Shown: positions 1-12,925 of the stretch, piece after piece
Layout: each line of letters starts with the position of its first letter
How positions within the stretch are numbered: position 1 is the first letter of the stretch
Assembly (NCBI RefSeq): GCF_029227915.1
Contig: NC_079883.1
Location: forward strand, 20,152,001-20,216,000
From: Hydractinia symbiolongicarpus
Taxonomy: Eukaryota > Cnidaria > Hydrozoa > Anthoathecata > Hydractiniidae
Length of the DNA: 64,000 bases
Reading direction: 5' to 3'
Notes under the pieces: generated by a model
What the model was told of the DNA's origin: nothing
The model's input: only the letters and a program-made list of their open reading frames with translations
The model's database searches: none
Made by a program: the position numbers and the translations under genes

Positions 1-273
1 TTATTTTTGAGAATTTACCTGTCGTTTGCCAAGGGTCTTTTTGCGTCTGTAATATCTTACCGGTTCGAATTTTAACCAAATGCTTAATACAAGATTTATT
101 ACAGTGTCAGAGTAGATATCTTGCATTAAAAGCATGAGATACAATAACGCTTGCTTGCTGGAAAGGCGTTAATCAAATATATAATGTTGACTATACATAT
201 AGTGAAAACCTCAAAAAAATTCTAGGTTTATCCATTCTCATTTTAAATTGTATTTTTCCAGGGAAGAAAAGAA

Positions 274-3200
274 ATGCTCAAAAGAAAACTCAGCGCACTT
301 GGTTATCATCATCCAGACGCTTTCAACATTAACAGTAAGTTGTTCCGCATTCATCAACGAAATAAAAGAAAAATGCAACTGGTTTTATATGTAGACAAGA
401 AGTGGTATTTTTTTCTGGTTTGGATATGCTTTATGTTTTGCGTACATACTTTGTAGACGAAATAGAGGTGCGAAATTTTGTCGTATGGTTAGAAGATAAA
501 AAGATTAGACTTTACAAAATAGAAGAAAGGGATGCCCTCCGTGACGTCGAAAGTAGTTGTTGGGTTGAAGCATTAAAAAAAGTATGTTGACCTTGCTAAG
601 CTATCATTTTACAGAACATCACCAAATGTTTATCAAAAAAATTCTTTTTGTGTTTAGTATTTAGCTGACCTGAATTGTCCCGTCGAAAATATTAGTAACA
701 AGTTATCTGTTATGAACTGGTTGATTAGTCATGCCGTACAAGTAGAGTATGAAGAAAATGGTTTGATTTTATTTTATATGTTGCATGACTAAAATTTTGC
801 AGCGACATTCGAAAAGTTGCCGTAAAATTAAATCCACAAAAAAAAACACAGAAATATACCCGGCAGCAAAGACTAATTCACCAAAATTTAATTTTAAAAA
901 TTCATTTTTGCGTTTCCTGGTTATGGTCTAAATAAAAGACAGTCTTCCTGATCAATTTCTATGATATATAGAGGGGGATCTTAACACCTTTTCATTTACA
1001 GATGCTTTCATTATATTTGCATTATATGCGCCAAACTCTTGTTCCACAAGAGCAACCCTCAAACCCTTGTACTCTTCTTTACCGTGATCTTACATTATTT
1101 TCTAACCCATGTTGCATAAGAGGAGATTATCGATAATGCCTTGAAGTAAGTCAAGCATTAACACTTCCTCGCTTATCTAAGATAAATTTTAGAAATTCTT
1201 TTATAACTTGTTGAGTCTTTATTAAAGGAGGACTAACAATTAATAACAAATTGGTCTTACACTGTTCGTTATACTGTGATTTGAACTGTATTTTTTTTAC
1301 TTAATTAACTTTGGTTCTAGAGATTTTTAAGGTCAAAAGAGCATGACAATGACAATGTAGATTATTTGTACAGCCATTATGGAGTAAAACCGTTCTTATT
1401 GCGAGAAAAGCAAAGTTGACATTGTTTCTGGTCAGCAACCTTGCTTCCACATATTTTTTCCCTGCTTCTCACATTTGCCAGTGATGTGAACATACTTGAG
1501 ACTGCAAAAACTAAAATAAACCATGAAAATCTTAAAATATCTTGCAATTTGAATAAATAGCTAGCAAAATTAGCAAAATTAGTTGTCCCTATCCATCAAA
1601 TGCTAAGCTCCTTGAGACACGTGCCATTGTGTGTATCCTGTGTGTGTTCTTGCTTTTTTCTTAAAGTGCTGGTTGTCAAAGGACTTATAATTTTCAATTT
1701 CTCTGCATTTTTTTAATTTTTTTTTTTGTAAAATAAACATAGTTATTTTATTCACGAAACCAAGCGTAACTGATCTTCGAAATGAAATGATTCTATTATG
1801 ATAAAGAGTAAATGATTTGCTTTTTTGTGTTTTACTTTCATTGAACATAACAATAATTTTTTTCAGGCAAATATTCGTTAAAATAATTTAAAGCACCCAA
1901 ATCGGGCTAATGTTTTGAGGAAATAATTTCTGATAACGGGAAGTACAGCCTGTCATTTACTGGAGAGAGTCACACTTTTGAAAAGTATATATTGTTTTGT
2001 TTTTTTGTAAAAATAACTGGAATTAATAACTTGTCTAAAGGCATACTCAGCCCAACAGGCAAATTTGCAACAGGTAATCAAAGAATTTAAACAGTCGATA
2101 ATTTACACATAATTTATCCATATTTTGAAACTTATACAGCCTGTCTTTTTAGAAAAGTCGATAATTTACACATAATTTATCCATATTTTGAAACTTATAC
2201 AGCCTGTCTTTTTAGAAAAGTCGATAATTTACACATAATTTATCCATATTTTGAAACTTATACAGCCTGTCTTTTTAGAAAAGTCGATAATTTACACATA
2301 ATTTATCCATATTTTGAAACTTATACAGCCTGTCTTTTTAGAAAAGTCGATAATTTACACATAATTTATCCATATTTTGAAACTTATACAGCCTGTCTTT
2401 TTAGAAAAGCCTCTATCAGGACTATATCAAATGCATTTTGTTCTTTTTCTATCAAGCTTTATTTCGATAATAACGTAAATCACTTTATTTATATTTTGGA
2501 ACTTATACTCTCTTCTCTCCTCTCTTCAAGTGTTATTGATAATTTCAAAAGCAACGAAAGGTAGACATTATTTTTGCATATAGAATTATCTTATTTATTT
2601 CACCAAATTTTATATTAGCCATAAACCATGTTTGTTTATATCATTTTTATATTGTTTTTTTTGTTATTAACGATACTTGTGCAAAAGTTTTTTATATATG
2701 TGTCTGATCAGTGCTGGTCAGTGCTATAGGTTTAAGTTAAGTGACGTCACTTTTTGCCGAGTTATTTTTTGAAGATGTTAATAGCGAACAATTTACTTAA
2801 AACAAGCATTATTTGAAATAAAACATACATGCAAAGCAAATTAACGGATCGTCCTTTTTACATAGCTATTTCATCTAAAAATTCTAATTTTAAAATAAGC
2901 AACCTTTGTATTCTGTTTGAGACATTTTCGTTGTTAATGAAAGAAAAAGCAATAATCTGTGAAAAAAAGCCTGTACTCAGTAAAGCTGTTTATAACTAGT
3001 CAGTAAGAAAACAACAAGCAGGTGAAATCGTTTATAAAGCGCCGCTCAACATCTTTTCTTATAGTCACAATGTACAAATGCTACAGAGACATACAAAAGC
3101 GAACAGTTAGAAATAAGCACTTTTTTGAGTCATTAAATAGTAAGTTTTTTTATATGCGTGATATATTGCGTTCGAGTATCTGAAGTTATCTTATTGACCT

Positions 3201-5448
3201 ACTTCTTTGATCTCGGTAATTGTTTATTCAATTTTTTTTCCGTGTGATTTCTGTTCAGGCGACGATTCCGAATTGAAAGCTGGAGTGGAATCTTTACGTC
3301 AGTTGTTCCAGATTCCAGAGTGCAAAAATACTTTAGTAGTCCTGCAGGTATGTCTTAATGATAACCCGAAGAAAGAAATTATTACTCCAAAAAGCTGGAA
3401 TATTAGCGAAATAAATACTTATTGCATGAAAATTTTGCGACATTAAAAAATGGATATTGTTGGGTAAAAACTTCTTTTCGCGCCATTTTGATTTTGCGTT
3501 TCCAGCAAATATGCGTATTTCGCAGCATTAAAATTTTCCGATTTTTTGTATTTTGATTTCGTGGTTTAATAAAATAAGGGGAAATTAGTTTAAGTATTTT
3601 CACTTGCAAGGTCACAGACGAAAACTATAGAACTTTTCACTGATCTTAAAATTACAATTTCGCAATGCAGTATGGGAAACTCAAAGTAAATGAAGTGGTT
3701 AACAATGGTGTACTTATAAGAAGAATTATAAAAGTGGAGTGTTGCAAACTTAAGAAGTTTTGTAAGCTAGGGGATCTTTAAGTGTGGAGGGCGTCCTAAA
3801 GAGGATTTAATTAAAAAAATTCTTGCAGTTTTTTAACAGTTAATTAATCTTATCATTAGAAACAAAAAAAAGAACATTCAAATTCAACGTGTGTCTAAAT
3901 GAACTGCCGCATGTATCAAAATACCCCTTTCTAGAATAAATAACAACTGGATCAATAAGAGAATATATCTAATACCTTGAAATCACTAGCAAAGGCCTTA
4001 CATGGTATGCAGAGAAAAGCTTATCAGTCAAAGGTTTGTGAAAACATTTAGTGAATAATGGCCATGTTAAAAATGTAAAGTTCGTTAACATATCCCGACG
4101 TCTGCGTTATTGTCTTACCCACAGAGATGTTATACCGCAAACACAGATTAACGAAACTTCATAAAACTCCACTGCGTAATAAAATTGTTAATAGAGAAGT
4201 TTCAACTGGTAAATGTGGTTGTGTTGCCAGATACAGTAAAAGCTGAATATAATGCTGATAATACGGTTATATACTATTGACATGCAGATGCAATTATTAT
4301 TGATAACATTTTAAATGATGAAATTCTAAAATTACTTAAACTTATTTATACGTACCTATACGAAAACAAACTCATTCCTAACCAGTGAACCATAGCTTTT
4401 CAACGTAAAAAAAAAAATTTAGAATCTGGACGAATTTATTAACGCGCTCCGTGTACAACACCGGTATTGTCTGATTTTCCTAGACGTCGACATCATTCGC
4501 TCGGCTTACTTTTTTCGTCAAATTTACGCTCAATCACGCGACTTATCTGACTAACCCTGGATCCGCGCCTGCCACTGTACATATAGCTATCATCTTATAA
4601 ATAAACATTTATTTGACGTCTTCTTTCAAAAAAATTGCAAATGAGTCATGGGTGAATGATTTGACCAAAGAGTTAGTTTTAAATAATTAGTAGTGAATTT
4701 CGCAAAATTTATTTTAGCAAATAGTATTAACCGCAAGTAAATTCCGCAAAAATAAGTGCCTCAAAAATTCTGTCCAAGTGTAACTTTGCATAGAGGGAAT
4801 AGCATGTTCTAAAAACACCTCTCTTGCTAATTTTCAGGCGATTACAAAGCTGATACAAATGCGGTTAACTGCTGAAGCAATAGATCGTCACGTTAAAGAA
4901 AGGGTAATTCTTCCAAAAAATTATTCATTTTTACCATAGTAGTGACCATGATATAATGTACATATTTTGTGTTTTTCTGTTCAGGTAAATTTTTTATTAC
5001 TTTCATGTTTCACCCCAAGCTGGTGAACGTCCAGCATACACTTTAAAGTTCCACATGTCTGTGTTTTTTTTATTATTCATGCTACTCTGAAATGTGCTAT
5101 AGGCTAATATTTTTTTCTTAGCCGGAAAAAAACATTGCTTATCTTTCTTTGGAAAACAGCACACTTGGTTTTGACACCAAAGGTTTGTCTAACCGTGCTA
5201 TATGATAAAACGGTCTTTTTTTAATACGTGCAGCTGATTTTGTGTTACAATTGTTGTTGAGCAAAATTATAGTTTATATTCTTTATTTGTTAGACCCTTC
5301 TGTAAACGATGCAGCCAAGATTATTCGACTGCTACAAATACATAATTTACGAAAATTACAAACAAGGATCAACCAAGCAATTGTTGCTGTCCAAAAGTTA
5401 AGTGCTAACCCAAAAACCGATCAGTCTTTGGGAAAAGTCGGAAGATAA
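274..5448 (+). CDS. RTRAF: RTRAF (C14orf166/hCLE) RNA transcription, translation and transport factor, seven exons
   Basis: Exons that I can place are 274-334, 457-581, 658-760, 3259-3347, 4838-4903, 5122-5182 and 5294-5448; all junctions have GT and AG and phases that match, and the sum is 660 nt (219 residues plus stop). The start MLKRKLSALGYHHPDAFN, the motif VRNFVVWLEDKKIRLYKIE and the end AIVAVQ...PKTDQSLGKVGR match the animal RTRAF family closely. In other animals this protein is part of the tRNA-ligase complex with RTCB, DDX1 and FAM98, shuttles between nucleus and cytoplasm and joins RNA transport granules. The human protein is about 244 residues; the shortfall here lies in the linker between exons three and four (after VEYEEN), so a small linker exon inside 762-3258 may be missing from my model, or the linker is truly short. 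Exon 1 sits right after a splice-like TTTTTCCAG, so a 5' UTR exon may lie upstream. Confidence 0.93.
761..3258. other. large RTRAF intron
   Basis: This 2.5-kb intron holds the 63-bp tandem array and otherwise AT-rich sequence without recognised genes. A possible 19-nt micro-exon at 803-821 (reads ATFEKLP after the previous exon) resembles the start of the human linker, but its end phase does not fit the exon at 3259, so I left it out of the model. Confidence 0.6.
2094..2408. repeat. 63-bp tandem repeat, five copies
   Basis: Five head-to-tail units start at 2094, 2157, 2220, 2283 and 2346, each beginning GTCGATAATTTACACATAAT and ending CTTTTTAGAAAA. The copies appear identical, so the array is young or homogenised. 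It is within an intron of RTRAF. A sixth, degenerate echo may follow at about 2460-2510 (ATTTTGGAACTTATAC). Confidence 0.97.
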
Positions 5449-5627
5449 CATTTTGAAGAAGTTTCTATCGGTTATAATTTATTTTGCTATCTATCAAAAC
5501 TGTCGTTTTGTTTTCGTCCTGCATTAATATTTCTACAACTGAGAAATGTTTTCAGAGTCTTCATAGCGCATTTTGACTTATGAGAAGTTGGCTATCAAAA
5601 TTTCGATATATTTGGGCAAATTAGTCT

Positions 5628-7370
5628 TCACAAAAAATAATAACAGGCAACATTTGCGAAAACGAATGTCCGAGAGAATAATAATAATCTCAGAAAATTA
5701 ACGTAGTAGAAGGCACACATGTCTCCCGAAACATTCAGTTGTTCTCTGGAACATTGGGACAGAAGAAAGGCCTTCCATTCCTTTGTTCTCATGATTTGGC
5801 ATAAGATTGGCCCGAAATAGTCAACTCCCACAACTTCAAACGCTCTTGTTACATCAATTGAATCTGTGGTCAACAATCCGGGCAGTGGTCTTTCATAGGT
5901 CACGATATGATTCCATTTACAACCATAACACCCTTGTCTGATTTTCTTTATAACTTGTCCCATGCAAGGTTTTCTTTTGCACGTCCGTAACAATTTTCTT
6001 TAATTGTTTAGCTTCTGAATCTGTTATATCATATCGTTTCGTTTCGATGTCACTCAGTCAGTTCTCTTCATTTTTCATCTATGTTGAGCCTTCCTATCAC
6101 CTAGTTCCTAGCTTAGACATGGAACATCCGCTACTGCCAAGGTCAGTAGGGTTCTGCTCTGTTAGTACATGCCTTCATGTTATGTAGCGCTTTTCTTCGA
6201 TTTTTGCAACACGAGTACCCACGAATTGCTTATTAGCATCAACCTCTCACTCAATGTAATACGACTGTACTATCTGTCTATCTAAAGCACTTTCTATCTA
6301 AAGCACTTTCTTATAGGAAATTTCTCTAATGCGAATTTAGCATTCTCCAACAGATTTGCTGCCATATGAGATCTTTGCGTAACTCCTGACTGTTGGTAAA
6401 CCACTACATAAAAGTGTTGCAGACACTCCATCACCGCTAGCATCATCGGAAGCATGAAGAACAATCTTGTTAACGGGCTGCTCGATTCTTGAAAATTTTC
6501 TTGGAAAATCGACTTTGCCTGGAAGTAAATCGATCCAGCGTTTCCATCTTTGAGACTCCTCTGACATGTCCGAGCTGAATCCTTGCTCGCATACTTCTCA
6601 GTAAATAAGTTTACCAATCAACGTGATGAGTGAGGCGAAACCAATGGGGTTAAAGATAGAGGCAAGAAATCTTTGTTTACCTCGTTTTGCTACTCCAACG
6701 TTTTGCTAAGCCAAGAATTTTAGATTCATTGTCCAGTATTCTCAGGGTCTGCTTACCATAACTTCGTTCTTCCGTAAAGGCACCGGTTACATCGTCTTCC
6801 AATTCTTTCTTGTTTAAATTCCATTTCTGGAATTTAGATCCTGCAATTTCAAAGATGCACTTGCTAACCTTTTTCAATTCTTTTTCTTTTTCAACGTTTA
6901 CACCACGTGAGATAAGTCTGTCTACGTAAAGATCGTTTTCTATTTCTTCTATTTTTCTCTGAACTCTGGTTGGTCTTTCTTACAGTGCTTTTTCTCTAGA
7001 GCTACATTAATTGTTCAGTAGAAAAGGGTGATTGTTCCATTTTAAATATTGCTTTAATAAACCGCAACGGTTCCACTTTGCTTCTCATTTTATCAAAGGC
7101 ACAATTAAATCAAAGGCAATCTCTGTAGCTTTATGCAAAGATCGATTTGACTCGCTCATATCCTTCACCATTGAATGGCAGTCCTTCGATGGATTTATTG
7201 GCTTTAGCACTTAGAAGCTTCTTCAAGTAGGAGAACGTTGCCACAGATGTGAAGGTGGACTTATCTCTGCATTGAATTTTCCCCAAAATCTCTGCCAGTC
7301 CAGATCGGTCGCCTTAAATTTCGATATAAGCAACTTAGGTAGTTTGACTTTGGCTCATCCCCCCGTGTCT
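5628..7370 (-). mobile_element. BEL/Pao LTR-retrotransposon pol remnant
   Basis: Reading the minus strand from about 7000 downward, fragments of a BEL/Pao polyprotein appear in order. First come reverse-transcriptase-side pieces (a YVDRLISRGVNVE-like piece near 6920, where active copies have YVDDL; then WNLNKKELEDD and SKILGLAKRW). Next is the Peptidase_A17-type region at 6337-6567 (KRWIDLLPGKVDFPRKFSR, then IVLHASDDASGDGVSATL). Last is an integrase piece at 5750-5993 with the CYGCKW zinc-binding half and FEVVGVDYFGPI, matching the start of the integrase core. The frame changes several times, stops are frequent and no LTR pair is visible, so this is a dead internal fragment. Confidence 0.85.
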
Positions 7371-7659
7371 TCTTTTGATTTGTTTTCAAAGATCAATCTC
7401 ATTTCTAATTTCATTTTTCCAACGTTATCTCTTCTTTAGACTATTCTTTCTTTTCCCTTCATTGTTTTCAGAGTTCTTTCAATATACGAGTTCACAGTTT
7501 CAGCTAACCATTGTTGAAGTAAATCTTTCTTTTGTTACAACTCTCTTATTGAGAATTGAAAAAAGAAAGTTAACTGTTATGAATTAGGAAGGCTCTGACC
7601 ATGAAGAAGAGTAAAATAACTTTTTTGTAAAATATTTTGAAATGTTTTAAGTAGGGTTT

Positions 7660-7911
7660 CTCTTCGGCAGCTAAAGGGGGGGGGGGGTGTTAATAAATGG
7701 TACGAGGTGGATTTTTGTACAAATCCATAAAATGGGGGGGGGGGGGGGACAATTATCTCAAGTGGCTAATGTGTTCGAAATGGTTTGAGTATGATACCCT
7801 TGCATTGCAATAATTTTCAAAAATACATAACAGCTTTTAACAAACATTGATTAACACTGTTGTAAAGACATTGTATATACCCCTCACCCCCCACAATTAG
7901 CTGCCGAAGAG
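7660..7911. mobile_element. short inverted-repeat element (MITE-like)
   Basis: The 15-mer CTCTTCGGCAGCTAA at 7660-7674 recurs in inverted orientation at 7897-7911. Just inside both ends there are G runs (C runs on the right), and a second G run sits near 7733-7749. No ORF is inside. The symmetric ends point to a small non-autonomous DNA transposon; no clear target duplication was found. Confidence 0.6.
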
Positions 7912-10129
7912 TACTGGCAGTAAAATAATTACGGCGATTACGGTACAACATTGGGAATATGGACGCAAGCCATAAGGTCGAAGAAGCTATAAAAATGTAT
8001 AAGTAAAGAGATGAAGATCAAAATTAAACAGTAATAAAATCCACAGCGAAACTACAGATATATGAGAAACGAAAGTTCTTTGATCAACTAAGACCCCAAC
8101 GTTTGTTAACTTTGTAAGTTGTCGAGATTTAAGTAATAAGTTGTTCAACCAGTTTCCTCTAACTTTACATATGAATGGAGACCAGCTGAGGGAGATGTTT
8201 TCCACGATCGGTGAATAACAAATTTAGCTTTTGCAATAGTTTTTTGTTTCTTCATAAATAATTCTGCTTTTTATTTTTTTTATTCTTTTTGATACTCCGC
8301 CCCTCAGAATCCCATTTTTTTTTGTTTTTTTTTGTTTTGAAAAAAAATGTTTTTAAACACCTTTTCTCCTATACATGCTGGTCGAGTAGCACGTAGTGTA
8401 CAACCGAAATTGAAGAAATCTTATGATAAATAACAGGTCCTTTCCACAAACTTTTTTTTTACTTTTTTTATGACCTGTGCTCGCGTGTACATGTTCCATC
8501 AATAAGAGTTTTTTCAAAGAAATACGTTTACAGCATGTCCACAGCGTTAAAGGAGAGGCGAACTGCACAAGGCACAAGGCACGAGGCACGGCTGCTGAAT
8601 AAAAGTTCATAATGACATGATTTTGAAGACCACACCGACTTTCTTGGTCTGCTCCATAATAAATCAATTTACATGTTACAGCCATCATAACAAAAAAAGA
8701 AGAAGGATGTTTTGATATTGAGAATATTCGTTAAGTTATAAAAATTTGATGTTTTTTATATAAAACGGTAAATTTTCACTCAAAACTTTGCAGAGCGACA
8801 TCAGACTAGACCAAAAAATGTAAAACAGTTTGTTCAAAATGCTAGTTTTATTTACATCTTTGTGAGTGCTGAATTATTTATAATTGAGTATTTTACACAT
8901 TCGCCAAACGTGTAACTAAATTAAAAAACAATGGAATATATTTCTCCTTCTATGATGATCACGGGTCAATACACACAACAGAAACTTACACAACATATAA
9001 AAAAAAGCTTCCAAGGTGTAAAATCTATTTGATAGAAATTTACAATACCGACAGCCACAACACCGATAATAACAATGTCAAAAATAACAGATTCAACTTA
9101 GTACATCTTATAAGTGATTATGTTGAAAACCTTCAGTATTTTAATCTGAAATGTAAAAAAGCAGGCTTGAAGAGGTTCGTTACGCATTTTAAATAGTGTC
9201 TTTTCCCTAAAAGCTTATACAAAAATATCAAAAAGCCAAAGTTCGGAAAGTTTAGAAAAATCAGTTAATTCGGCACATTTCAGTATATTGCATACAGATC
9301 TCGACAATAGATATACAAAATAAAAAAAATACAACTTGAAGGTGTAAAATCTCATTGTATATTTTTTTTTATACTATATATATATATTTCCATATGGTCC
9401 ACCCATACAAAAGTTGAACATAATGTAAAAAAACAAACAGTTTGAGTCATAACATTTAGTAATTTATCGATCATCATCATAATTCCAGCAAAATTTGTCA
9501 AACTGTATTATTTTCTTCTGCAAAAAATTGTGGCAATAAAGTACAAAAATGGCTTATTTTTCTAAATATAAATTTAATTCGTTCCAAACTTTGACATTGT
9601 TGTCGAAAATAATGTCGAAAGAACTGATTTTTGTTAATTTTAAATTTACTCCACTTCAAGTTGTTTTCCTTTGACATTTTAGATTAAAATATTGTAAAAT
9701 ACTCACAAAAACGTTAAACTGTTGAATTTTCTTTTGGCAAAACTGACATTACATATCAGTCCAGTGGCCAACCAAGAAATATCATCTTGGGGGTTATATG
9801 TAATGTTTTTGTTTAAAAGTGTTATTTGGACCTTCCTGATGACATGTTGAAATGTCGCTAAGCTCAATAGGACCCAATTTTGGCCCAGATCCCAAAATCG
9901 GAAATTTTTATTTTGTACAAATATGGTTCTGATATATGTCATTTTGTTCGAAATTTAATACTGATGCTAACTGTGCCATGTCTATTAACTATACATTTGA
10001 AAATATCGAAATATGTCCTAAATTATTGGGGTATATAAAAAATTTAAATTTTAGAAAATACGCCTTTTATTTTGAGCAATACTTTAAATATATAACATAA
10101 AGTCTCTGAAAAATACATCAGTAATAGAT
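7912..10129. other. no recognisable gene
   Basis: AT-rich sequence with homopolymer runs and a short (TA)n tract near 9375-9390. The longest minus-strand ORF (8353-8688) has no recognisable domain and looks like chance. I see nothing functional. Confidence 0.6.
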
Positions 10130-10493
10130 TTAAAATATATCTATATCACCTTCTTCACTCTCATCCCATTCACTATCATCAAATTCACTATTGTTGTCGC
10201 TATCATCAACATACTCGTTATTTTCGGAGATAATATTGAACTTATTGCAACACGATTCACGACATTTACAAAATTCCGAACAAGGCCATGGTCTGACATT
10301 TAATAGCTAAAAAATAAGATATAATACAATTTATATAGAAAATGTTAGATGTCAAGTAGTCAAAACTAAACTTAATTTTACCTTTACAACCACATCTTGT
10401 ATTTCTCATTACTTCAGGAGGAGCTACTTTCATTGAATGGGGTAGAACTTTTATGATGAGGCCGTTCGTTTCTATGTCTTTCTCCCAACCATA
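10130..10493 (-). pseudogene. two-exon fragment of a multi-copy family with cysteine cluster and acidic tail
   Basis: Minus-strand exon-like blocks at 10382-10493 and 10130-10306 carry good splice signals (acceptor TTGTTAG before the first, donor GTAAAA after it, acceptor TTTTTTAG before the second). The first reads YGWEKDIETNGLIIKVLPHS and ends in RCGCK. The second reads PCSEFCKCRESCCNK, followed by a serine/aspartate/glutamate-rich tail and a stop. This layout (YGWEKD, CxC cluster, acidic end) is familiar to me from uncharacterised repeated cnidarian proteins that may be transposon-borne. The exon phases do not match (1 against 0) and the rest of the gene is absent, so I call it a broken copy. 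Confidence 0.55.
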
Positions 10494-10629
10494 CTAACAA
10501 TGAGTGTAAATTAAAGTAATTTCAAACAAACAAATTTATGTGTTGGTGTTTGGTGTGCTTTAAAAATGTACATACAAAACATACAGCGAAACACATTTCT
10601 GCAGATTGAACTACAAAACATAGCTAGAT

Positions 10630-12130
10630 ACATGCGGTGAAACTAAAAACGTTTTCAAGAAAGCTCGAAAAGACCTGCTGAGGTCTGGAAGTTTATTCAT
10701 TGTATTCTTAATCCAAAAAGAGATAAAATTTGTATTAATCCAACCGCACCTAAATGACCATTATCTTTCAACTGCTAATAGAATATTGAACACCACAGCT
10801 ACTTCACAGAATAACTTATTGAATCACATCAGTAATTTCAAACTTGGACATGATCGTTCGGAATTGTACTTCAGGCATGTTACCTATTCGGAAGTTGAAA
10901 CAGAACTGAAATCTCTGCGCATGGACTGCTCCGTTGGGCATGACAATATACGGGTTAATCTTATAAAACCTGTGTTGGAGTATCTTATTCACCCTTAACA
11001 CATGCAGAGCAGAAACTTCACGCGCAGTGGAAAATCGGCAAGATTTCTCCCATTCCAAAATGTGAAAATGCTAACTTTCCAGACCATTATCGACCTGTTT
11101 CAGTGTTACCAACTTTATCAAAGGTGTATGAAAGATCTATAGCGAAACAGATATGCGAATTCATTACATCTAAAAATATATTCAAGTATAGTCTGGATTT
11201 AGAAAAAATCACTCAACTACAACACTTACTAAAAATTCGTGATGATATCACGAAAGCAATGGAGAAAAGTGAAGCTACTCCAAGGCATTCGATACAGTTG
11301 ATTTCAAAACTATGTTAACAAAACTGCACCATCTTGGATTTTCTAAACCGGCTTTATTATGGATGTTTTTTTATTTGAGCGACATCGGTACGTCTAAATC
11401 GGTGATTGCTTCTCAACAATGGGGCTTGTTCAGTTTGGTGTACCACAGGGATCAGTTCTTGGGCCGATTCTTTTTAACCACGTTTCTGACTTACAGGATA
11501 CAGTACATGGAATGGTTTGCCAATTTGCTGATGATACATCTGGTTACGATTATTGTAAGCCGAAAGATATAGCAAATTCCATCATTAAACTAACACAACG
11601 TTTGGACAGTTTGTGTGATTGGTCTTACAATAATAATCTTGCTTTTAATCAAGAGAAAACTAAGGTTATGCTATTCTCAAGTAAGCAACTGGCACGAATA
11701 CATAATTTAAACGATGACTCAAACATGACGTTTCATATTCAACATCGTGGAAAGAGTTGCAAATTATAAACTACTCCGTATACATTTTGATTCACATTTA
11801 ACTTAGCATACTTAGTTAAACCTGGTAATTAATCTGCTTATTCTGAACTGTCTATCTTACGTAAGCATAAACACTCTGCTCCTCAATACTTACGTAAACA
11901 ATTGGCAGAGACACTTGTTCTCTCAAGACTCGATTATTACAACGTGATATACTCTAATGTACCAGAATACAAGCTGAATTGTATTAATAAGGCCTTGAAG
12001 TGTGCAGCAGCAAGCTTTGTTACGTTATAGTACTGCACCACAATAGATTTGTGTAACTTGAAATGGCTGCCTGCTCGAGAGCGCATTAATCTAAACCAAT
12101 TGAAACTTGCACACAAGTCTTAATATGAAA
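10630..12130 (+). mobile_element. non-LTR retrotransposon (LINE) reverse transcriptase remnant
   Basis: Pieces of a LINE reverse transcriptase follow in the normal order with several frameshifts: a linker end (VWKFIHCILNPKRDK, near 10680), SVGHDNIRVNLIKPVLEYL (10920-10985), ISPIPKCENANFPDHYRPVS (11045-11105), the FGVPQGSVLGPILFN block (11430-11480), the catalytic FADD motif (11525-11536), then the thumb and C-terminal part (LAETLVLSRLDYYNVIY near 11910; LKWLPARERINLNQLKL near 12060-12110). In related enzymes this domain copies LINE RNA at the nicked target. No endonuclease domain is visible upstream, so the copy is 5'-truncated and dead. Confidence 0.88.
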
Positions 12131-12189
12131 TGGGGTTTCCAGCATAGCTCAAAGGATTAGAACTAAATATGAAAAAGAGAAAATTGCGA

Positions 12190-12381
12190 AACCTAACCCC
12201 TGCATCTCAAGTTCATAACCAATGAGAATGGCCACGTTGTATTTGCGCATAGTTTTGTCAGAATACCATTTTTTCTAGATAGTTCTAGCTTTAGTTGATT
12301 TAAGTGCACATTCCATGACAGGTGTTCATCAAGATGGAGTTCTAAATATTTAACTTGGCTCACGGGCTTAACTCTGTACAC
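12190..12381 (-). mobile_element. inverted LINE reverse-transcriptase C-terminal fragment
   Basis: The minus strand reads VKYLELHLDEHLSWNVHLNQ, the typical VKYLG...LSW..H block of LINE reverse transcriptases. It lies directly after the plus-strand LINE but in the opposite orientation, so it comes from another copy or from an inversion (twin-priming-like) event. Confidence 0.75.
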
Positions 12382-12599
12382 ACAAAATCAGCTTCAGAAA
12401 CGAATAAGCTCAAAATTATTTACAATTAATGATAATGTAATGATATTGTAATGATATATTAATGATAATGATAAGTAATGAAGATCAAACTTCTGCCAAG
12501 TTGTTTTAAAAAAAATCATGCAACTATTATTCGTAAACTACAGTAGCATACAATAAAACTCTGACTCTTTTTCTATTTTTGTACAGAAATAAATGACAG

Positions 12600-12925
12600 A
12601 AGTGTTATATTTGCTTCTTATTCTTTTTTTTTTGTATAGTAGGCGTATTAAATCTTTGTCTTCCTCTCTTCTTTCTTTTTTCTCTCTCTCTCTGTGTCTC
12701 TCTTGACATATTCTTCTAAATTAGGTAGCCACATTTTCTAATTTACCTATAATTGGGTAATCTCGTGTGACTCCCTAATGGGAATTTAAAATAGGTATAT
12801 ACTTATATACTATGTATTTATATATTTATTTTTTATTATATATATTTTATGTATTACACTACTATTTTATCATGTTTTTGTAAGGGTTGTGACCATTAAA
12901 TAAACTTTATTGTTTAATTGATTGA
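12600..12925 (+). mobile_element. possible LINE 3' end
   Basis: A pyrimidine-rich stretch (TCTCTC, 12655-12705) and an AT-rich stretch end in GTGACCATTAAATAAACTTT (12888-12907), a form often seen at LINE 3' tails (polyadenylation signal AATAAA). It may be the 3' UTR of the element that starts at 10630. Confidence 0.35.

Noticed and set aside
2094-2408. CRISPR-like array
   Set aside because: The repeats are directly adjacent with no variable spacers and lie in a eukaryotic intron; it is a satellite.
4240-4560. Possible decayed coding stretch in an RTRAF intron
   Set aside because: Some frames read protein-like for short spans, but no family was recognisable and stops are frequent.
8353-8688. 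111-codon minus-strand ORF
   Set aside because: No recognised motif, isolated, and typical of chance ORFs in this length range.
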